Part shown: in pieces, positions 22,923 to 35,520 of the stretch
Numbering within the stretch: the stretch's first letter is position 1
Layout of the letters: each line of letters begins with the position of its first letter
Source: Pyronema omphalodes
Taxonomy: Eukaryota > Ascomycota > Pezizomycetes > Pezizales > Pyronemataceae
Length of the DNA: 64,000 nucleotides
Direction of reading: 5' to 3'
NCBI GenBank assembly: GCA_024516155.1
Contig: JAJJXM010000092.1
Location: 62,001 to 126,000 of the forward strand
Made by a program: the position numbers and the translations under genes
Notes under the pieces: generated by a model
What the model saw: only the letters and a program-made list of their open reading frames with translations
Told to the model about the DNA's origin: nothing
Databases searched by the model: none

Positions 22923-23883
22923 GTTTGAAGATTCAAGAGTCCTTTATTTCTTGTGCTGGAAAAATGGAGTTGTATGATGCACCATACGGGATATGTCCTA
23001 GGACCTAGCTATTAGAAAATCGTGTCTAGGAATGTAGTGAGGATTCTGGATAAGTAAGTAAAGATATATTATAATGGAGGACAGGAGGACAGAAATTTAC
23101 CATACAGTACCGCTGAAATAAAAAAAGGCTGGATGGAATTACAGAACCTGAGTATTATTGGGGCTTTTGGGATGGTTGTGGAGAGAGAAATGTGTGGGAT
23201 TTGTTATAACTTATGACTTACGGCTTGCAACTTACGACTTACAAAGCAGCAGATGCCAAGAGACTCAAGCTCCTATATACCAAAGAGCAATCTTTGAAAA
23301 ACCAAGGAATATCTACCATTCACCAAGCTATATTAAATTTATAGTAATATTCTCCGCTGAGAGATAGGAAATAAAGACTGTATGAAGCCAAGCCAGCCAG
23401 CCAGACCTTTTTTCTATCATGGATGAGCGCGCGTAATCGTGTTTTTAAGCTAGTTCATTCACGTCTATGATTGATGATTTTAACGATGCTTTGGCGGTGG
23501 GGGGGAGGGCGGGGGGTGAGGGGGGTGATATATAGGGTAGTTTCTTATGTAGATGTCATATGTAGAAGGGAATTAGGCTTGGAAGTTGGAATTCTCGAAC
23601 GGCAACCAAGAGAGAGACTTTTTGAAGTCTGGACTGATTGGTGGATATTCAAGTATGCTGGTATGGATGGCTTGATATGCTAAGGAGTTTTACATATGGT
23701 TTTCTGGTGATATGCATCGTTTCTGGGTTCTTGGTAGCTTTTTACTATGGGCTGCTGCAGTCTGCAGATTTCAATATATTTTTGAAGCCTGAAAGACTGC
23801 ACCGGTGCTTTGGATAAAGATATACTTTAGCCCTTCCTCGCAGCGGTGTTGCTATATAGTTACTGTATAGTGTAATACCCATA

Positions 23884-23930
23884 TCGCCGATGTCGCCGAT
23901 GTCGTCGATGTAGCCGATGTCGTCGATGTT
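23884..23930 (+). repeat. 9-bp repeat (cgccgatgt-like), about 5 units
   Basis: Imperfect units cgccgatgt, cgccgatgt, cgtcgatgt, agccgatgt, cgtcgatgt in tandem. Confidence 0.8.
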
Positions 23931-24830
23931 ACTCAACAACTTTTCAAGCACCCACAATTGCCATGAAGAGCAACGAATGCTCATAGACAAACACCATAGC
24001 TCTCTCTCGTTACCTTGGGTCATATCCGTTTCAATAGCCACCATGATACGAGCAAAAACTCTACCGAAACAAAGTAATGAACAGACGCGGTGTTGATATA
24101 TATCCCAGTGATAGGCAACGGTTCATATCAGTTCCCGCCGCTTAGAGTTAATTGCAGGTTTCTGATAGAAGAATTATCTACAGCTTTATTGTAGCTTAGG
24201 AATTGGTCGTGGAGGATGATGATGATGGAAATTATATATGCCGCATTACCGCTGAAATCCCACAGGTCAGGATTGATACTAACTAAAAATATATCTTTGA
24301 CTTTAACGCCGCTGGGTGTTAGATGCGGTTATTGAGGGTCGAGATTTTCAAGAGCCATATTAAGGCGTAAAGTGTCGGTGGAAACCAATCCATCAAAACG
24401 TCCCCCGAAGAGCAAGATTGCTGACCATAAACCTATAAATAACTCTATCCAAACCTCTCCTCCTCTTAAGATATCCCCCCCCCCAATAGCAGAAATACCG
24501 TACAAGCCATAACCCATATCCAATATACCTTTTAGAATCTGTGAAGTCGAAGGAGAATCGAGATATGCATCAACGAGCTGGCTTGAACTAATCTCAACCT
24601 ACGAATCACACCGATGGTCCAAAAAGGATTATCTTAGTTACATCGCGCCCATAGTATAGCTGTCAACTCACCCCATGGCGCCTATGAAGTTGTTGCCCGC
24701 AGCCCCTGATATCGACGTGAATCTAACTCCAGAAACTTCTTAACTGAGTGGTTGGATGATAGGTTGGATGTAATTACTGGTTTGGAGGGATTTTGATGGT
24801 GCTGAAGGATCCTTCTACCTCCTTCCCACA

Positions 24831-24852
24831 CCCCCCCCCCCCCCCCCCCCCC
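24831..24852 (+). repeat. Poly(C) tract, 22 nt
   Basis: Pure C run; a second run of 14 C lies at 24945-24958, about 90 bp downstream. Confidence 0.85.
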
Positions 24853-25913
24853 AAACCCACCCTCCTGATGTCAACTGTGATGGTTCCTATAGACTTATAA
24901 CTACCATCTGATCCTCGAAACTGAAAATCAAAATCAAGAACCAGCCCCCCCCCCCCCCTCCTTTTTTCAATGAGAAGAACGCTTAGAATTGGTTCCCATT
25001 ATCATGGGTTACTGAATATGAGTTTTTCCGGGTCGTTTGTGTGTTATTGATATATCGAACAACTGCGGGATCCAGGCTGGTGGATTAAAGATTTGGATAT
25101 GAGGGATAGTAGGGATAGAGTTGGGCGTATTCTTTTGGTGTAGGCTGTGAGAAATGGCTTTAATGAGATAATTGAGGCGGGTGTTCAAGTGAAGCGCTGC
25201 GCCACAGAGTAGCTAGAACGAAAGCAACATGAGCGAAGAAAGGCGGCGAGTATTGCGAGATGGGGTATGTCATGAAGTTATAGAGTTTTGTTTTGGTTTG
25301 GGGGGAGGGGGGGTTCAGGTTTGACACTATTATTCATATTCATAGAGGACATCGTCATACATGGAAAGTGGTGATAGATGATAGACGCACACGCAATTTT
25401 TAAAGTTGGCTACCAAGATGCAACTCAGATTCCATCTTGTTCTCGCCTAACGGCTCAACCCGCAAAATCTTAAGACCAGCAAAATCTGATGTAGGATAAC
25501 GGGGAAAAGGGGGTCTTAGACATCGTCTCGAGTCTTGCGGGGGTGTGGTACCTGAATGTGTCCAGAAATAGCAGCGGGAAAGCGGCGGACGGATCGCGTT
25601 ATGTCATCTGAGTGACAGTTGATGACTTACTAGCGTATTCGCATATGGTCGCGAGTGACGTATGCTGCCAAGTGGCTTGTGCGACAAACAGGGCAACCGG
25701 GTTGGGCAAGCATCCCACATGAAATTACTTACAGCCACGACATCGATAGTTAATCCACTTCTTTCGCTCAGACTGCAAACACACCTCTCTCATCTCTTAA
25801 GATACCTTGAGATACCCACCGTTTTTTTCTTCACACCGTTACGTTACGACAGAAACACTCACACACACATACACCAATACTGATACCCCTCATTATACAA
25901 CACACCGGTCAAG

Positions 25914-26829
25914 ATGACGCTCTATTACTCGCTGGTAGGTTTGCAAACGCCCCGACCGTTAAGAACCTTGATGTCTCGAGCCTCGTGAGGCAACGATGAG
26001 GAACTTCTCCACAACGACAATAGAATGGGAAGCATCTGAATAGAAGAACATAGCTAACGGTTGGCTTTCGAATAGGTGTTTGCAATCCTAATGCTGGAGA
26101 TGTCAATATTCCTCCTCCTCGTATTCCCTCTACCATTCACCTGGCGCAAGAAGACCTTCGAATTCATCTCGCACAACCCCGTTATCGCCAAGCTCCAGTA
26201 TGGAATGAAGGTTCGTTTGCCGACCAATGCCAAAGTTCCACATGTCGCAGTAAACTGATTATCGGTCCATAGATCACCTTTATCTTCATTCTCATTCTCT
26301 TCGTCGACTCTGTCAACCGTGTCTACCGTGTCAAGCGTGAATTGGCAGAAGCTGCTACCAGTGGTCCTTACGCACAGCCTGTAATGGGTGGTGATCGTAC
26401 CGAGATTCAAGCTCGCAAGTTCTACTCGGAGCGTAACCTGTATGTCACTTGCAAAGCCCCACTCTTTTCCCATCCCCCAAGGCCCCGCCTCGCTTGTGGA
26501 TGAAGCTAACGCATCTCGCTAATTTTAGTTACCTCTGTGGTTTCACTCTTTTCTTGTCCTTGATCCTCAACCGCACTCACAGCTTCATCCTCGATATCTT
26601 GCGTCTTGAGCAGACTGTCAAGGAGCTTCGTGCTTCCGCCAGCAACAACACCAAGAAGGGAATTGCTGCTGAGGTCATTGCTAAGAAGGATGCTGATAAC
26701 GAGGCTATCTTGAGCCAGGCCAAGGGTCTTCAGGCTGAGTACGACAGACTTTCTGAGGAGTACAAGACTCTTCAGGACAAGTACATGGTTTTGTCTGGAG
26801 AGAACTTGACTCCCAAGAAGGATCTTTAA
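25914..26829 (+). CDS. YET3: BAP31/YET-family endoplasmic-reticulum membrane protein
   Basis: Four exons: 25914-25934 (only 21 nt, MTLYYSL), 26076-26210, 26273-26439, 26529-26829; 207 residues. Three hydrophobic segments: VFAILMLEMSIFLLLVFPLPF, ITFIFILILFVDSVNRVYRV and YLCGFTLFLSLILNRTHSFI. The arrangement, short loops and FYSERNLYLCGF motif are typical of BAP31 and yeast Yet1/Yet3. A cytosolic coiled coil (LEQTVKELRAS...AEYDRLSEEYKTLQDKY) closes the protein. BAP31 proteins act as ER cargo/export or quality-control factors. The extreme C-terminus KKDL resembles a KKxx-like ER retrieval signal. The choice of Yet3 rather than Yet1 is nominal. Confidence 0.92.
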
Positions 26830-27296
26830 ACAACACAATTGTAATGAACTAAGCTAGGCGGATCGGCGGAAGGAAAAGGGAGAAGATGGGAAAAGGGACG
26901 GCGTTGCGTTGCGATTTCATATGATATCAAAGGAAGCATGGCATAGTTGAGCGCTTGTATTTAAGTGTACGATTTTGTTTTACCAGCAACCGAAACTTCT
27001 GGTCTCGTTCTGATAATTGCGGATGTTTAATCGATAATTAGCGTTCTTTTTTTGCACGTTTTCGTTCCTTAAAATATCTTTAGTGACTCTCGCGTAATGG
27101 TACCCGGGGATTATGACATCAGTGACTTGGCGAGCATGGAGATGGACCGGCTGTCGCGTTAACCTAAGCAGAGCTCTGTCGCACTGCCTTGAAGCTCTCC
27201 ATTTCCACCCTTAAACTCACAACTACATGTACGTCATCCCCCAACTACAATGCAACTTCACAACCAACTTGCAAACCCAGGCAGATCCGAAAATCA

Positions 27297-28736
27297 ATGA
27301 CCTCCACCACGGAACCGCTTGACCTCCTCCGCGGCCACCCCAGTACTCGCTTGCTTCCCACAGCCGAGGTCAACCGTGCAGTAACAGAAATACTCACGAA
27401 CCCGCTTCCACAAGATAGCTATAGCGAAATCAGACATCCGTTACATTATGGGCCCGATAATGGAAACTTAAATGTTAGAGAAGAGATTGGGAAGTGGACG
27501 GCGGAGAAATATATGCTTGACGAGGCAATTCCTCCGTATGTGATTTCCCGGTGTAATTGGTGGGGTTTATTATAATTTCAAGAACTGATAGATATATATA
27601 TATGTAGTGAGAACCTTTATATTACCAATGGCGCTTCCTATGGCCTTAGTACGGCGTTATCGTTATTTACTTCCCCGCAATCTGGATACACGAAGCGTGC
27701 CTTCATAATCTCTCCTACTTACTTTTTGGCTTCTCGTGCTTTCGAAGACGCTGGTTTCGCTGATAAATTAACCGCCATTAAATCTACCAAAAATTCCATA
27801 GATTTCGACGCCCTAGAAAAGGCCCTGGAAAATATCGACCGCTATGTTCCAGATGTCCCGCTAGAAACCGCATTGCAATCCTCTCTCAGAATTGGTGCCA
27901 AGAAGGAGGACAAAAGATTATACAAATACGTCCTTTACGCAACCCCAACCTTCAGCAATCCCACCGGAGAAACCTGGGATTTATCAACCCGGCAGCAAAT
28001 ACTCACAATAGCACGAAAATGGGATATTCTATTAATCACCGACGACGTCTACGATTTCCTCGGAAACCAGACATCACCCCAACCCGCTCTTCTTCCACGG
28101 CTCGTAAGCTTAGATGCCGCCACCATTTCCCCCGGTGATACTACTGGTAACACAATCAGTAACTGCTCCTTCAGTAAACTCCTAGGTCCAGGTCTTCGCT
28201 GTGGATGGATTGAAACTGCCACCCCGGTTCTCGCTACACAACTTGGAAATGCAGGTGCCCCGCATTCCGGGGGTTGTCCTAGCCAGTTTACAAGTATGAT
28301 AATTTATTCATTTCTTGTTAAGTCACCTGGGAAGGAGAAGAGGGGTATTGATATGGTGGTGGAGAGGATTACGGGGACTTATACCAAGCGTTGTGATGCG
28401 CTTCGGAGGGCGGTTGGGGAGTATTTGCCAGAAGGAACGCAACTGGATGGTGCAAAGGGGGGTTTCTTTGCTTGGTTGAGACTTCCGGAGGGGGTGGATG
28501 CGGCGGAGGTTGTGAAGTTGGCGGCGGAGGAGGGTGTGGTGGTGGCTAGTGGTGGGATGAGTGAGTGTCCCGGAAAGGAGAATAGTATGGGATGGGGAAA
28601 GAGGTGTATAAGGATTTCGATTAGTTATTGTGAAGAGGAACAGATTGTGGAGGGAATTAGGAGATTGGGGGTTGCGGTGGGACGGTGGAAGGAGGGGGAG
28701 AGATCGAAGGGGGAGAGTAGAGTGGCGGTTAAATAG
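27297..28736 (+). CDS. Class I/II PLP-dependent aminotransferase (aminoadipate/YER152C-like)
   Basis: Exons 27297-27535 and 27608-28736, 72-bp intron with phase 2 (CC|T), 455 residues. Start chosen at MTSTTEPLDLLRGHPST; upstream in-frame sequence has no ATG. Fold-type I features in order: ENLYITNGASYGLSTAL (cofactor phosphate loop region), SPTYFLASRAFEDAGF, TPTFSNPTGETW (Asn of the NPTG motif), LLITDDVYDFL (the Asp that binds pyridine N), and NCSFSKLLGPGLRCGW, where the Lys of SFSK is the expected Schiff-base residue. ISISYCEEEQIVEGIRRL near the end has the carboxylate-binding Arg region (RCIRIS). The substrate cannot be read from sequence; relatives act on aminoadipate or branched/aromatic amino acids. 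It lies 467 bp downstream of the BAP31-like gene on the same strand. Confidence 0.9.
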
Positions 28737-29410
28737 AGGTGGAGAGGTGGGATTTGGTGTAGAGTAAGTAGGAACAGCGTAGATGAAGTATTCCCATTGG
28801 TTAAGAACGTATCGCGAAACATCTGCGTTATAGAGATAAATAAATTCATCTTAATATTCTGTAAAAGTCAGTACTTTAAGCTTTGACTGCGTTTCTGTTT
28901 GAATTCTACACTATATCATTCTCTCATCTTTAATACCGTAACAGAATGCTTCCATCCCATAAATCATGAACTATAAACCATGCATCACGAAACACAAAAT
29001 CCTTACAAGTCTGTTAACTTCCTTCACTTAATCTTCACGACCAGATTCTTGACACTTCATCATCCTTTCCATATCTTTCCCATCTTCTCAGTAATGCTCT
29101 TCGTATTGATATAATATTGATATAATATTGATATTAACACAGCACCTTGATCTCCCTTTAGCGTTAACATTTTTAACCAACATGGAAACTCACTCGATTT
29201 GGCTCGGTCTTCGGAGATAGAACAGAGCAGCTTGACTGATTTGTTTTTGATAGATATTATAATATATATACGTTATGGATATTATTCTTGGAAGTTGGAA
29301 GTTGGGTGCTGTCATGCTTATGATTTGGGGATGATTGGATGGTTGAGTGATTAGATGACTGGCTGCAACAATGTCTGGATATGGGTTCCGTTAGTTCTGG
29401 TAGTTAAGGA

Positions 29411-29650
29411 TAATAGGAAATAATAGGAAATAATAGGAAATAATAGGAAATAATAGGAAATAATAGGAAATAATAGGAAATAATAGGAAATAATAGGAAA
29501 TAATAGGAAATAATAGGAAATAATAGGAAATAATAGGAAATAATAGGAAATAATAGGAAATAATAGGAAATAATAGGAAATAATAGGAAATAATAGGAAA
29601 TAATAGGAAATAATAGGAAATAATAGGAAATAATAGGAAATAATAGGAAA
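29411..29650 (+). repeat. 10-bp minisatellite (taataggaaa)24
   Basis: Twenty-four head-to-tail units with no mismatch that I can see. Single-base purity over 240 bp points to very recent expansion or active homogenisation. Confidence 0.97.
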
Positions 29651-29737
29651 CTTGTACGCCCTTTTTAGGAATGAATAATAGACTTCTTTTTAACGATTTA
29701 TACACTGAGGTTTGATTGGGATTTTCTTGATGTGACG

Positions 29738-29756
29738 CCCCCCCCCCCCCCCCCCC
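29738..29756 (+). repeat. Poly(C) tract, 19 nt
   Basis: Uninterrupted C run, about 90 bp beyond the 10-bp minisatellite. Confidence 0.85.
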
Positions 29757-30206
29757 TCTCGCGCCGAGAGGTTGATAGCGTTATACGATAAGGATGGTGG
29801 TATTGTGATGGAGAGTATGGCGGTGTGTTTATTTAGGAATGTGGATGGATTTACGCCTCGTTTCGTTAGTCCTCCTGGGAATATCTTTCCCGATTGGTGT
29901 TGTTAGAAAACGTTTTGCTGTGATTTATCATTTGTGAGCTGATCTAATGAATAATCTTTTCTCTCTTTCTCGCTGTTTTTGATCACGATGAAATTAATCC
30001 AGAAATAAATTCGGACGTAATATATCATCAAAAGCTAATCCCCGTATAATTGCGGATGACGGATCATCAGATATCACTAAACATACATAAAATAGAATAT
30101 CGACTATCAACGGTTTTTCTGTAATGAAACGTCATATCTCATATTAGGAATCAGGATTCGGCACTTTTGACGTTTTCCCACATTCTTGTCTCTGGCTCAT
30201 TTTGCA

Positions 30207-30237
30207 TTTTTTTTTTTTGGGGGGGGGGGGGGGGGGG
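30207..30237 (+). repeat. Adjacent poly(T)12-poly(G)19 tract
   Basis: A T-run (30207-30218) passes directly into a G-run (30219-30237). Exact lengths are uncertain. Confidence 0.85.
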
Positions 30238-31939
30238 TATTTTCTTCGAATTTCTACTTCTAGATGCTTCAGCAAGCTTTCTTGTCATATATCATCATAA
30301 CTGCTTCCCATTAAGAGCAGGATTATTGAATAAGTAAGTAACGGCTTTAACAGTTCGGAAAAGTGCAAAGTAACGAACCTAAAGCTTGGGAAAGTAAAAC
30401 TGTTTTCAGGAGGCTGTAGTTGGTTTATCTTCAAAGTCCAAACGGTATGAGAACTGTTTGATATGCAGAATAGCCACGGAATTTTGATATTCTTAATGTG
30501 CTACAGCTTATAGATGAATGGCTGGTATTGGATATGGTTGTCTACCTACAATGTGATGGTTAATTTTATGTGTCGACTGTTGTGCATGATGCATCGCCTA
30601 TTGTCGCTTGCCCGATCGATGGTCGTTCTTCAAACCAAGTAAAAAAAAAAAAACCGCCCCACTCCTTGAAATACAAAAAGTGAGACTTTTCTTCATAGCT
30701 AGCTCGTTCAATACTAATTTGAATGGTATGTAGAATCTCCAACCTCAATTTCTCTTCCCAATGGTCCAAAAATCCGACACGGAAAAACCACCTACCTCCA
30801 TTCTACAAGACTGTAGCATAACAGTCAGATAAGGCAACATGAGGGGAAAACCTTTATTTTCCAAGCTCTATAGCCCGAGCTGGAATACAGAAAGTCGAAA
30901 CTGACCTCTGTCGATAAATCATGAGCTGCAGAAGTAAAAGAACCCCCTCCCAACTCATCTGCTTATTTTCAATTTCCAACTCAAGAGTAAGTTGTAACTA
31001 CTAACCCGAATCTATGCCATCTCCCCGGTAATCAACTCCGGCAACCCACCTCCCTTCGCATGATATTTCACCAATAGCCTTCTCGCTTACTTCTTCGTGA
31101 CGGTCTTCCATAGCCAAAAACCTCGGACTTTCCGGAATTCAGTACAGCGCAATAGTTTCCGTAACCAAAAGTGGGTGAAAAATTGAAGATAACTTGGAAT
31201 CAGTCAAGACTAATTACTTTACATATCAAAAGTTCCAGACCTCCCAGTCGGCGGTGGTATAAAGCAGTTCAAAATGGAGTCGAAAACGGACCGGATTCTA
31301 GAGAATGATATTGAAAGTAAGTCGGCCAGATGAGATGGCTTGCTTGGGATTTGTGCAAATCGTAAAGTACATCAAAATCAGTGATTCAAGTCTGAAGCTT
31401 TTGGTAGTATTTCGCTAGTAGCTCATCAGATACCCGTATTGATATTTTTTTACAATATGAAGACCGTTACTGAACACCTTGACTAAGCTCTTATCTAACT
31501 TAGAGATGGAGTTAGAGTATGTTACCAGCTTGGGTTTACTCATTTTTTAAAGGGACATGACTTACGTGTTTTCCCCTAACAGAGAACAGAGAATCTAAGC
31601 AACACATCCTCGTCCTAACCTTCCCACTAGTCCCCGATGTAAGATACATTTCCGACATGTAGTAAATCCTATTCCCTTCTTCTCTTTCGAAATCTTAATC
31701 CTATCGAATTTCCATTCCTCCGGGTCCTCTATTTTTACAAAAGTATCAGCACGCCGAGTACCAGTACGGCAATCCCAAAAAGAAAACCTAGTCTCCCTAT
31801 CCTAGTTTGTTTCTTCTTCCCTATGCTCTTCCTCTTTCCTTCTTCTTTCCCCAAAAGTTACCCTGTACATCGCAGTCTATCCATCCTTCCAGCATACATC
31901 CGCCAATTCCCCACCAACCCAAAAATCACAGCCAGCCAC

Positions 31940-32384
31940 CATAATTCCCATAATTCCCATAATTCCCATAATTCCCATAATTCCCATAATTCCCATAATT
32001 CCCATAATTCCCATAATTCCCATAATTCCCATAATTCCCATAATTCCCATAATTCCCATAATTCCCATAATTCCCATAATTCCCATAATTCCCATAATTC
32101 CCATAATTCCCATAATTCCCATAATTCCCATAATTCCCATAATTCCCATAATTCCCATAATTCCCATAATTCCCATAATTCCCATAATTCCCATAATTCC
32201 CATAATTCCCATAATTCCCATAATTCCCATAATTCCCATAATTCCCATAATTCCCATAATTCCCATAATTCCCATAATTCCCATAATTCCCATAATTCCC
32301 ATAATTCCCATAATTCCCATAATTCCCATAATTCCCATAATTCCCATAATCCCATAATCCCATAATCCCATAATCCCATAATCC
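31940..32384 (+). repeat. 9-bp minisatellite (cataattcc)45 followed by 8-bp (cataatcc)5
   Basis: 31940-32344 is 45 exact 9-bp units; 32345-32384 is five exact 8-bp units that lack one t. The change is abrupt, with no mixing. Because 9 is a multiple of 3 and the unit has no stop, several frames stay open (Asn-Ser-His on this strand; Leu-Trp-Glu, Gly-Ile-Met or Asn-Tyr-Gly on the other). I do not regard any of these as a protein. Confidence 0.97.
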
Positions 32385-32830
32385 CATAACCAGTCCACAC
32401 CATCGCATACTAGTATCCATACATAACTCAATTCCGTCCAAAACCGTCAAAGCTATAATCATCCATTAGTTCTGCATAGGCTTTTTAGGCCTCAGTCAGC
32501 GTACGATTCAATAAATAAAAAAATAAATACTATATCAGGGCCTATACATAGTAGGATACATGAATCTATGAATCCGCTATAATATTTCGATGCTACTGCT
32601 TTACGATTCTCACTGTTCAATTTTTTTTTTGGTGAAGGTTATGGTGCCTGTTTCTTACACCTGAAGCTGTAGTCACGTGAGCCGACAGGAAGTTCTGCGT
32701 AAGCTTCGGCTGGCGTTGAACAATACTGATAGTACAAAGTATAGCCGAAGATATGTGAATAAAACAGGATATTGAAATCATATTCTGAACGAAAGAAAAA
32801 TATATAGAGGAGGGAACCAGAAAAAAAGAA

Positions 32831-32902
32831 GCTCCGACCCCGATTTGAACGAGGGACCTGTCGATCTGCAATCGACCGCTCTAACCCCTGAGCTACCGGA
32901 GC
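32831..32902 (-). tRNA. tRNA-Cys (anticodon GCA)
   Basis: The reverse complement folds as a complete 72-nt cloverleaf: acceptor stem GCTCCGG/TCGGAGC (one G-T), D arm GCTC...GAGC, anticodon stem GTCGA/TCGAC with loop TTGCAGA (anticodon GCA), a 5-nt variable loop and T arm CCTCG-TTCAAAT-CGGGG. No intron. The 3' CCA is not encoded, as expected for a nuclear eukaryotic gene. Confidence 0.95.
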
Positions 32903-33175
32903 AAGTATAATATTAATATTGGATTTTGGTTATACAACTGACAGGGAATGTCTAAAGTATGATTCAGACTGATTCTCGTAACATGAATGCACGTGTTTGG
33001 CAGACGGTTGAGAATCTCACATGGCTATATTTTGTTCGGATTCACAATCCGTATTCTATTAATACATGTTACAAACTTTTGAAGACTATTTCCCAAATCC
33101 AACCTCAAACCTGAACCTCTTTTTAACCCTCCGCCTCTCCATCAGGAGCACTGCTACTCTAAACAAGAAGTCAGT

Positions 33176-35520
33176 TCAAAATTCATTGTATCTTTTGGCA
33201 GGTGAACAAACCTTGTGCTTAGGAGTAAAGAAAAAGTCCTTAGGACAAGGTCCCAAGAACATTTCACTAATCTTGATCCAATCTCTGTAATCATGACTAC
33301 CCAACAAAGTTTCCAGGTCACTACGACCTCTCCAAGATGGCGGTCTGTCGTTAATCTTCGGTGGTAATCTCTCCAAGATACCGATAGGAACGTATCTTCA
33401 TCATTGTTAGCTTAGTTTTAGGATCAAAATCAGAAGGAATAATTACCTGCAAGTGAAACTTAACCACTCGAGCAAGAATCTGCGGGTAGTAGCTACACCT
33501 AGCTCATCGGATCCCCAGCATTCAAGTCCGTACTTGACGTAATCTCTAACCAAGTCCAATCGCTCGGTAGCGGACTTGTCAATGTACTGACCCTTCTGGA
33601 TCTCCTCGAAAATCCAGGGTTTGATCAAGGCACCTCGTGCAACCATAACACTGTCGACACCACCCTTCTCAATTGCGTTGTAGTAGTCAACATGTGAGTA
33701 GCAATCTCCGTTACCAACGAAGTAGGTGTTCAACTTCTCGCGTCCTTCTTTATCTGCAGCGGTATCGACTTGTAAAGAGTTCTGTGCCTTAATATTCTTG
33801 ATCAAAGCAGCAGTCTGGTGGATGTATTCCCAATCCGCAGATCTAGAGTAACGCTGCTGTCTACTTCTTCCGTGAAGAGTTACGGACTGAACATCACCGT
33901 GGTCGATAAGCTTGTTGATAAGCTTCTGTGCCGTGGGGTGGTTGTCTCTGGTTCCCATACGGATCTTGACGGTAATTGGGGTCTCCCCGGAAACGTAGTT
34001 CATTCCCTTTAACATCTTGATAAGCTTTCCTTGCTGGTCAAGTAAGGCACTGCCTCCTCCACTCTTGTAGATAAGGTCGATGGGGCAACCACAGTTGAGG
34101 TCGATAGCAGCGAGACCATGGCGGCTGGAGGCAGCGGTGGGAAAGAGGTTAGTGATGGCCTCGGTGGCACGGACAGCCTGGTCGATCTTGTTGGCGGCTA
34201 CCTGAACTCCGAAGTGAGGGAGCTCGGAGCGGTGAGCACGAAGAAGAGCCCACTCGGGCTTGTGTCCGTTGAGGATGGAGCTGGTCATGGCCATCTCAGA
34301 CCAGGTGATACCAGCACCGAGTCCAATACAGAGACGACGGAAAGGCATATTACCGGTGGTGGTAAGAGGAGCCAAAAGAGGAGTCTCCTTTCCGATGTAG
34401 AGTCTTCTCTTCTCAGAGGGCTTTGGTGGGGGCTCGACGTATCCTGCTCTGTGGTCCTCCTGATCGGGCTGGTCTCTAATTTTGCGGTTCCAGTCAAGGA
34501 AGATATCGCTTTTCTTAAGAGGCACCTGGTTCTTTCTGATCTTGATCTTGATGGTAACAGGAACGTTATTGACAATCTCTCCGTATGGGTCCTCGAATCC
34601 ACGGTCGGGCATCTCCTTCTCCCAGTCAAGGACATCAGAAGTTCCAATCTCAGTCTTGCTGTTCTTGAGCTTCTCAGCCAGCTCTGCAGCGGCCTTCTCT
34701 TCGTATGCCTTGAGCTTCTCCTCGTCAACCACCAAGAAAAGCTCCCCGTTCTCCTCCTTCATGTGGCTTCCCAGCCACTTGCACTTCCACCCACTTGCAC
34801 ACATTCCACGCTCCTGGAATGCCGGGCAAACACCCTCGATATCCGCCGGCTTGCGCGCAAGGTATTCCCGAAGGTTATGCTCAAAAGCACACAAAAGTCT
34901 AGCCTTCTCCTCCGGTGCAGCCTCAGGCTGCTCAACCTTAACCTCAGACTCCTCAGCCTTAGTCTCAGTCTTGTCAGCCTCAACCTCCGTAGCCTCCGCA
35001 TTCCTATCACGCTTTCCACCCTTCTTATGGCGTCCATTGGCTCCACGGTTGCTGGGACCCTTCTCTGCCGCATTCACAGCATATTCACAGACCGCAGTAG
35101 CAAACAAGCTTTCTCTGGGAATATGAGTGTAAGACTGGCAAAGCTTATGTTCCTCATTGCTGAAGTGGAATTTCCGCGCCTTGTTCTGACCGCGATTCTT
35201 TTTGCCTTTGGAATCGGCATTTTCTCCCTCAGCGTGGTGGGAAGCTTCGGCGGCATCATCGTCGACGACACGAGCAACTGGCTTGCGAACAATAATGAAC
35301 CTATTTTAGATTCTCTGTCAGTAATCATATCCATAGATGTTGGACTCAATTGCAGCAGCTATGACAGGTGGAATTCGTACTCGGCCTTCACAGGAGCGAC
35401 ACCATGTTGAGGGTCCCGGGCGTCGGTGGTCTTGACTTTCTTCGCAGCATTGTCGTCCTCGCCGGTGATCTCGTCGGCAGAACGCTTCTCTGGCTGGGGA
35501 ATGGTAGGTTCGGCCTCCAT
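33176..35520 (-). CDS. DUS3: tRNA-dihydrouridine(47) synthase, DUS3 family
   Basis: Three exons on the minus strand: 35520-35381, 35300-33447, 33395-33176; about 737 residues. Start at [17 protein letters not shown]. The N-terminal third is charged and carries a CCCH-type zinc finger: C at LLCAFEH, then [22 protein letters not shown], which marks Dus3 rather than Dus1/2/4. The flavin-dependent TIM barrel starts at [44 protein letters not shown] has the catalytic Cys; [21 protein letters not shown] and GNGDCYSH...[17 protein letters not shown] complete FMN binding. The last exon gives [21 protein letters not shown]...[18 protein letters not shown], a typical Dus3 end. The protein reduces U47 in the tRNA variable loop using NAD(P)H. 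The donor of intron 1 (GTACGA at 35380) is weak, so a few residues there may be wrong. Confidence 0.92.

Larger units (their letters stand above)
22201..25913. other. Repeat-rich gene-free spacer
   Basis: No gene supported. It contains G- and C-runs, an 18-T run (22536-22553), an 8-bp satellite, a 9-bp repeat and TA-rich stretches. The last ~250 bp are CT/CA-rich and are probably the promoter and leader of the BAP31-like gene. Confidence 0.6.
28737..33175. other. Gene-poor spacer with two minisatellites and one tRNA
   Basis: No protein gene supported. It holds the 10-bp and 9-bp minisatellites, C/G runs (29738-29756; 30219-30237) and a tRNA-Cys gene. Long open frames across the satellites are a by-product of repeat units lacking stop codons. 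The DUS3 3' UTR lies at the right end. Confidence 0.65.

Noticed and set aside
29391..29705. Hydrophobic repeat frame (Ser-Tyr-Tyr-Phe-Leu-Leu-Phe-Pro-Ile-Ile)n
   Set aside because: By-product of the pure 10-bp satellite.
31823..32462. Long open frames of Asn-Ser-His, Leu-Trp-Glu, Gly-Ile-Met and Asn-Tyr-Gly repeats on both strands
   Set aside because: All come from the 9-bp minisatellite, whose unit length is a multiple of 3 and has no stop. No unique domain, promoter or splice support.
34118..35410. 430-codon frame on the plus strand
   Set aside because: Antisense to DUS3, whose protein is fully recognisable with the catalytic Cys and correct splice phases.
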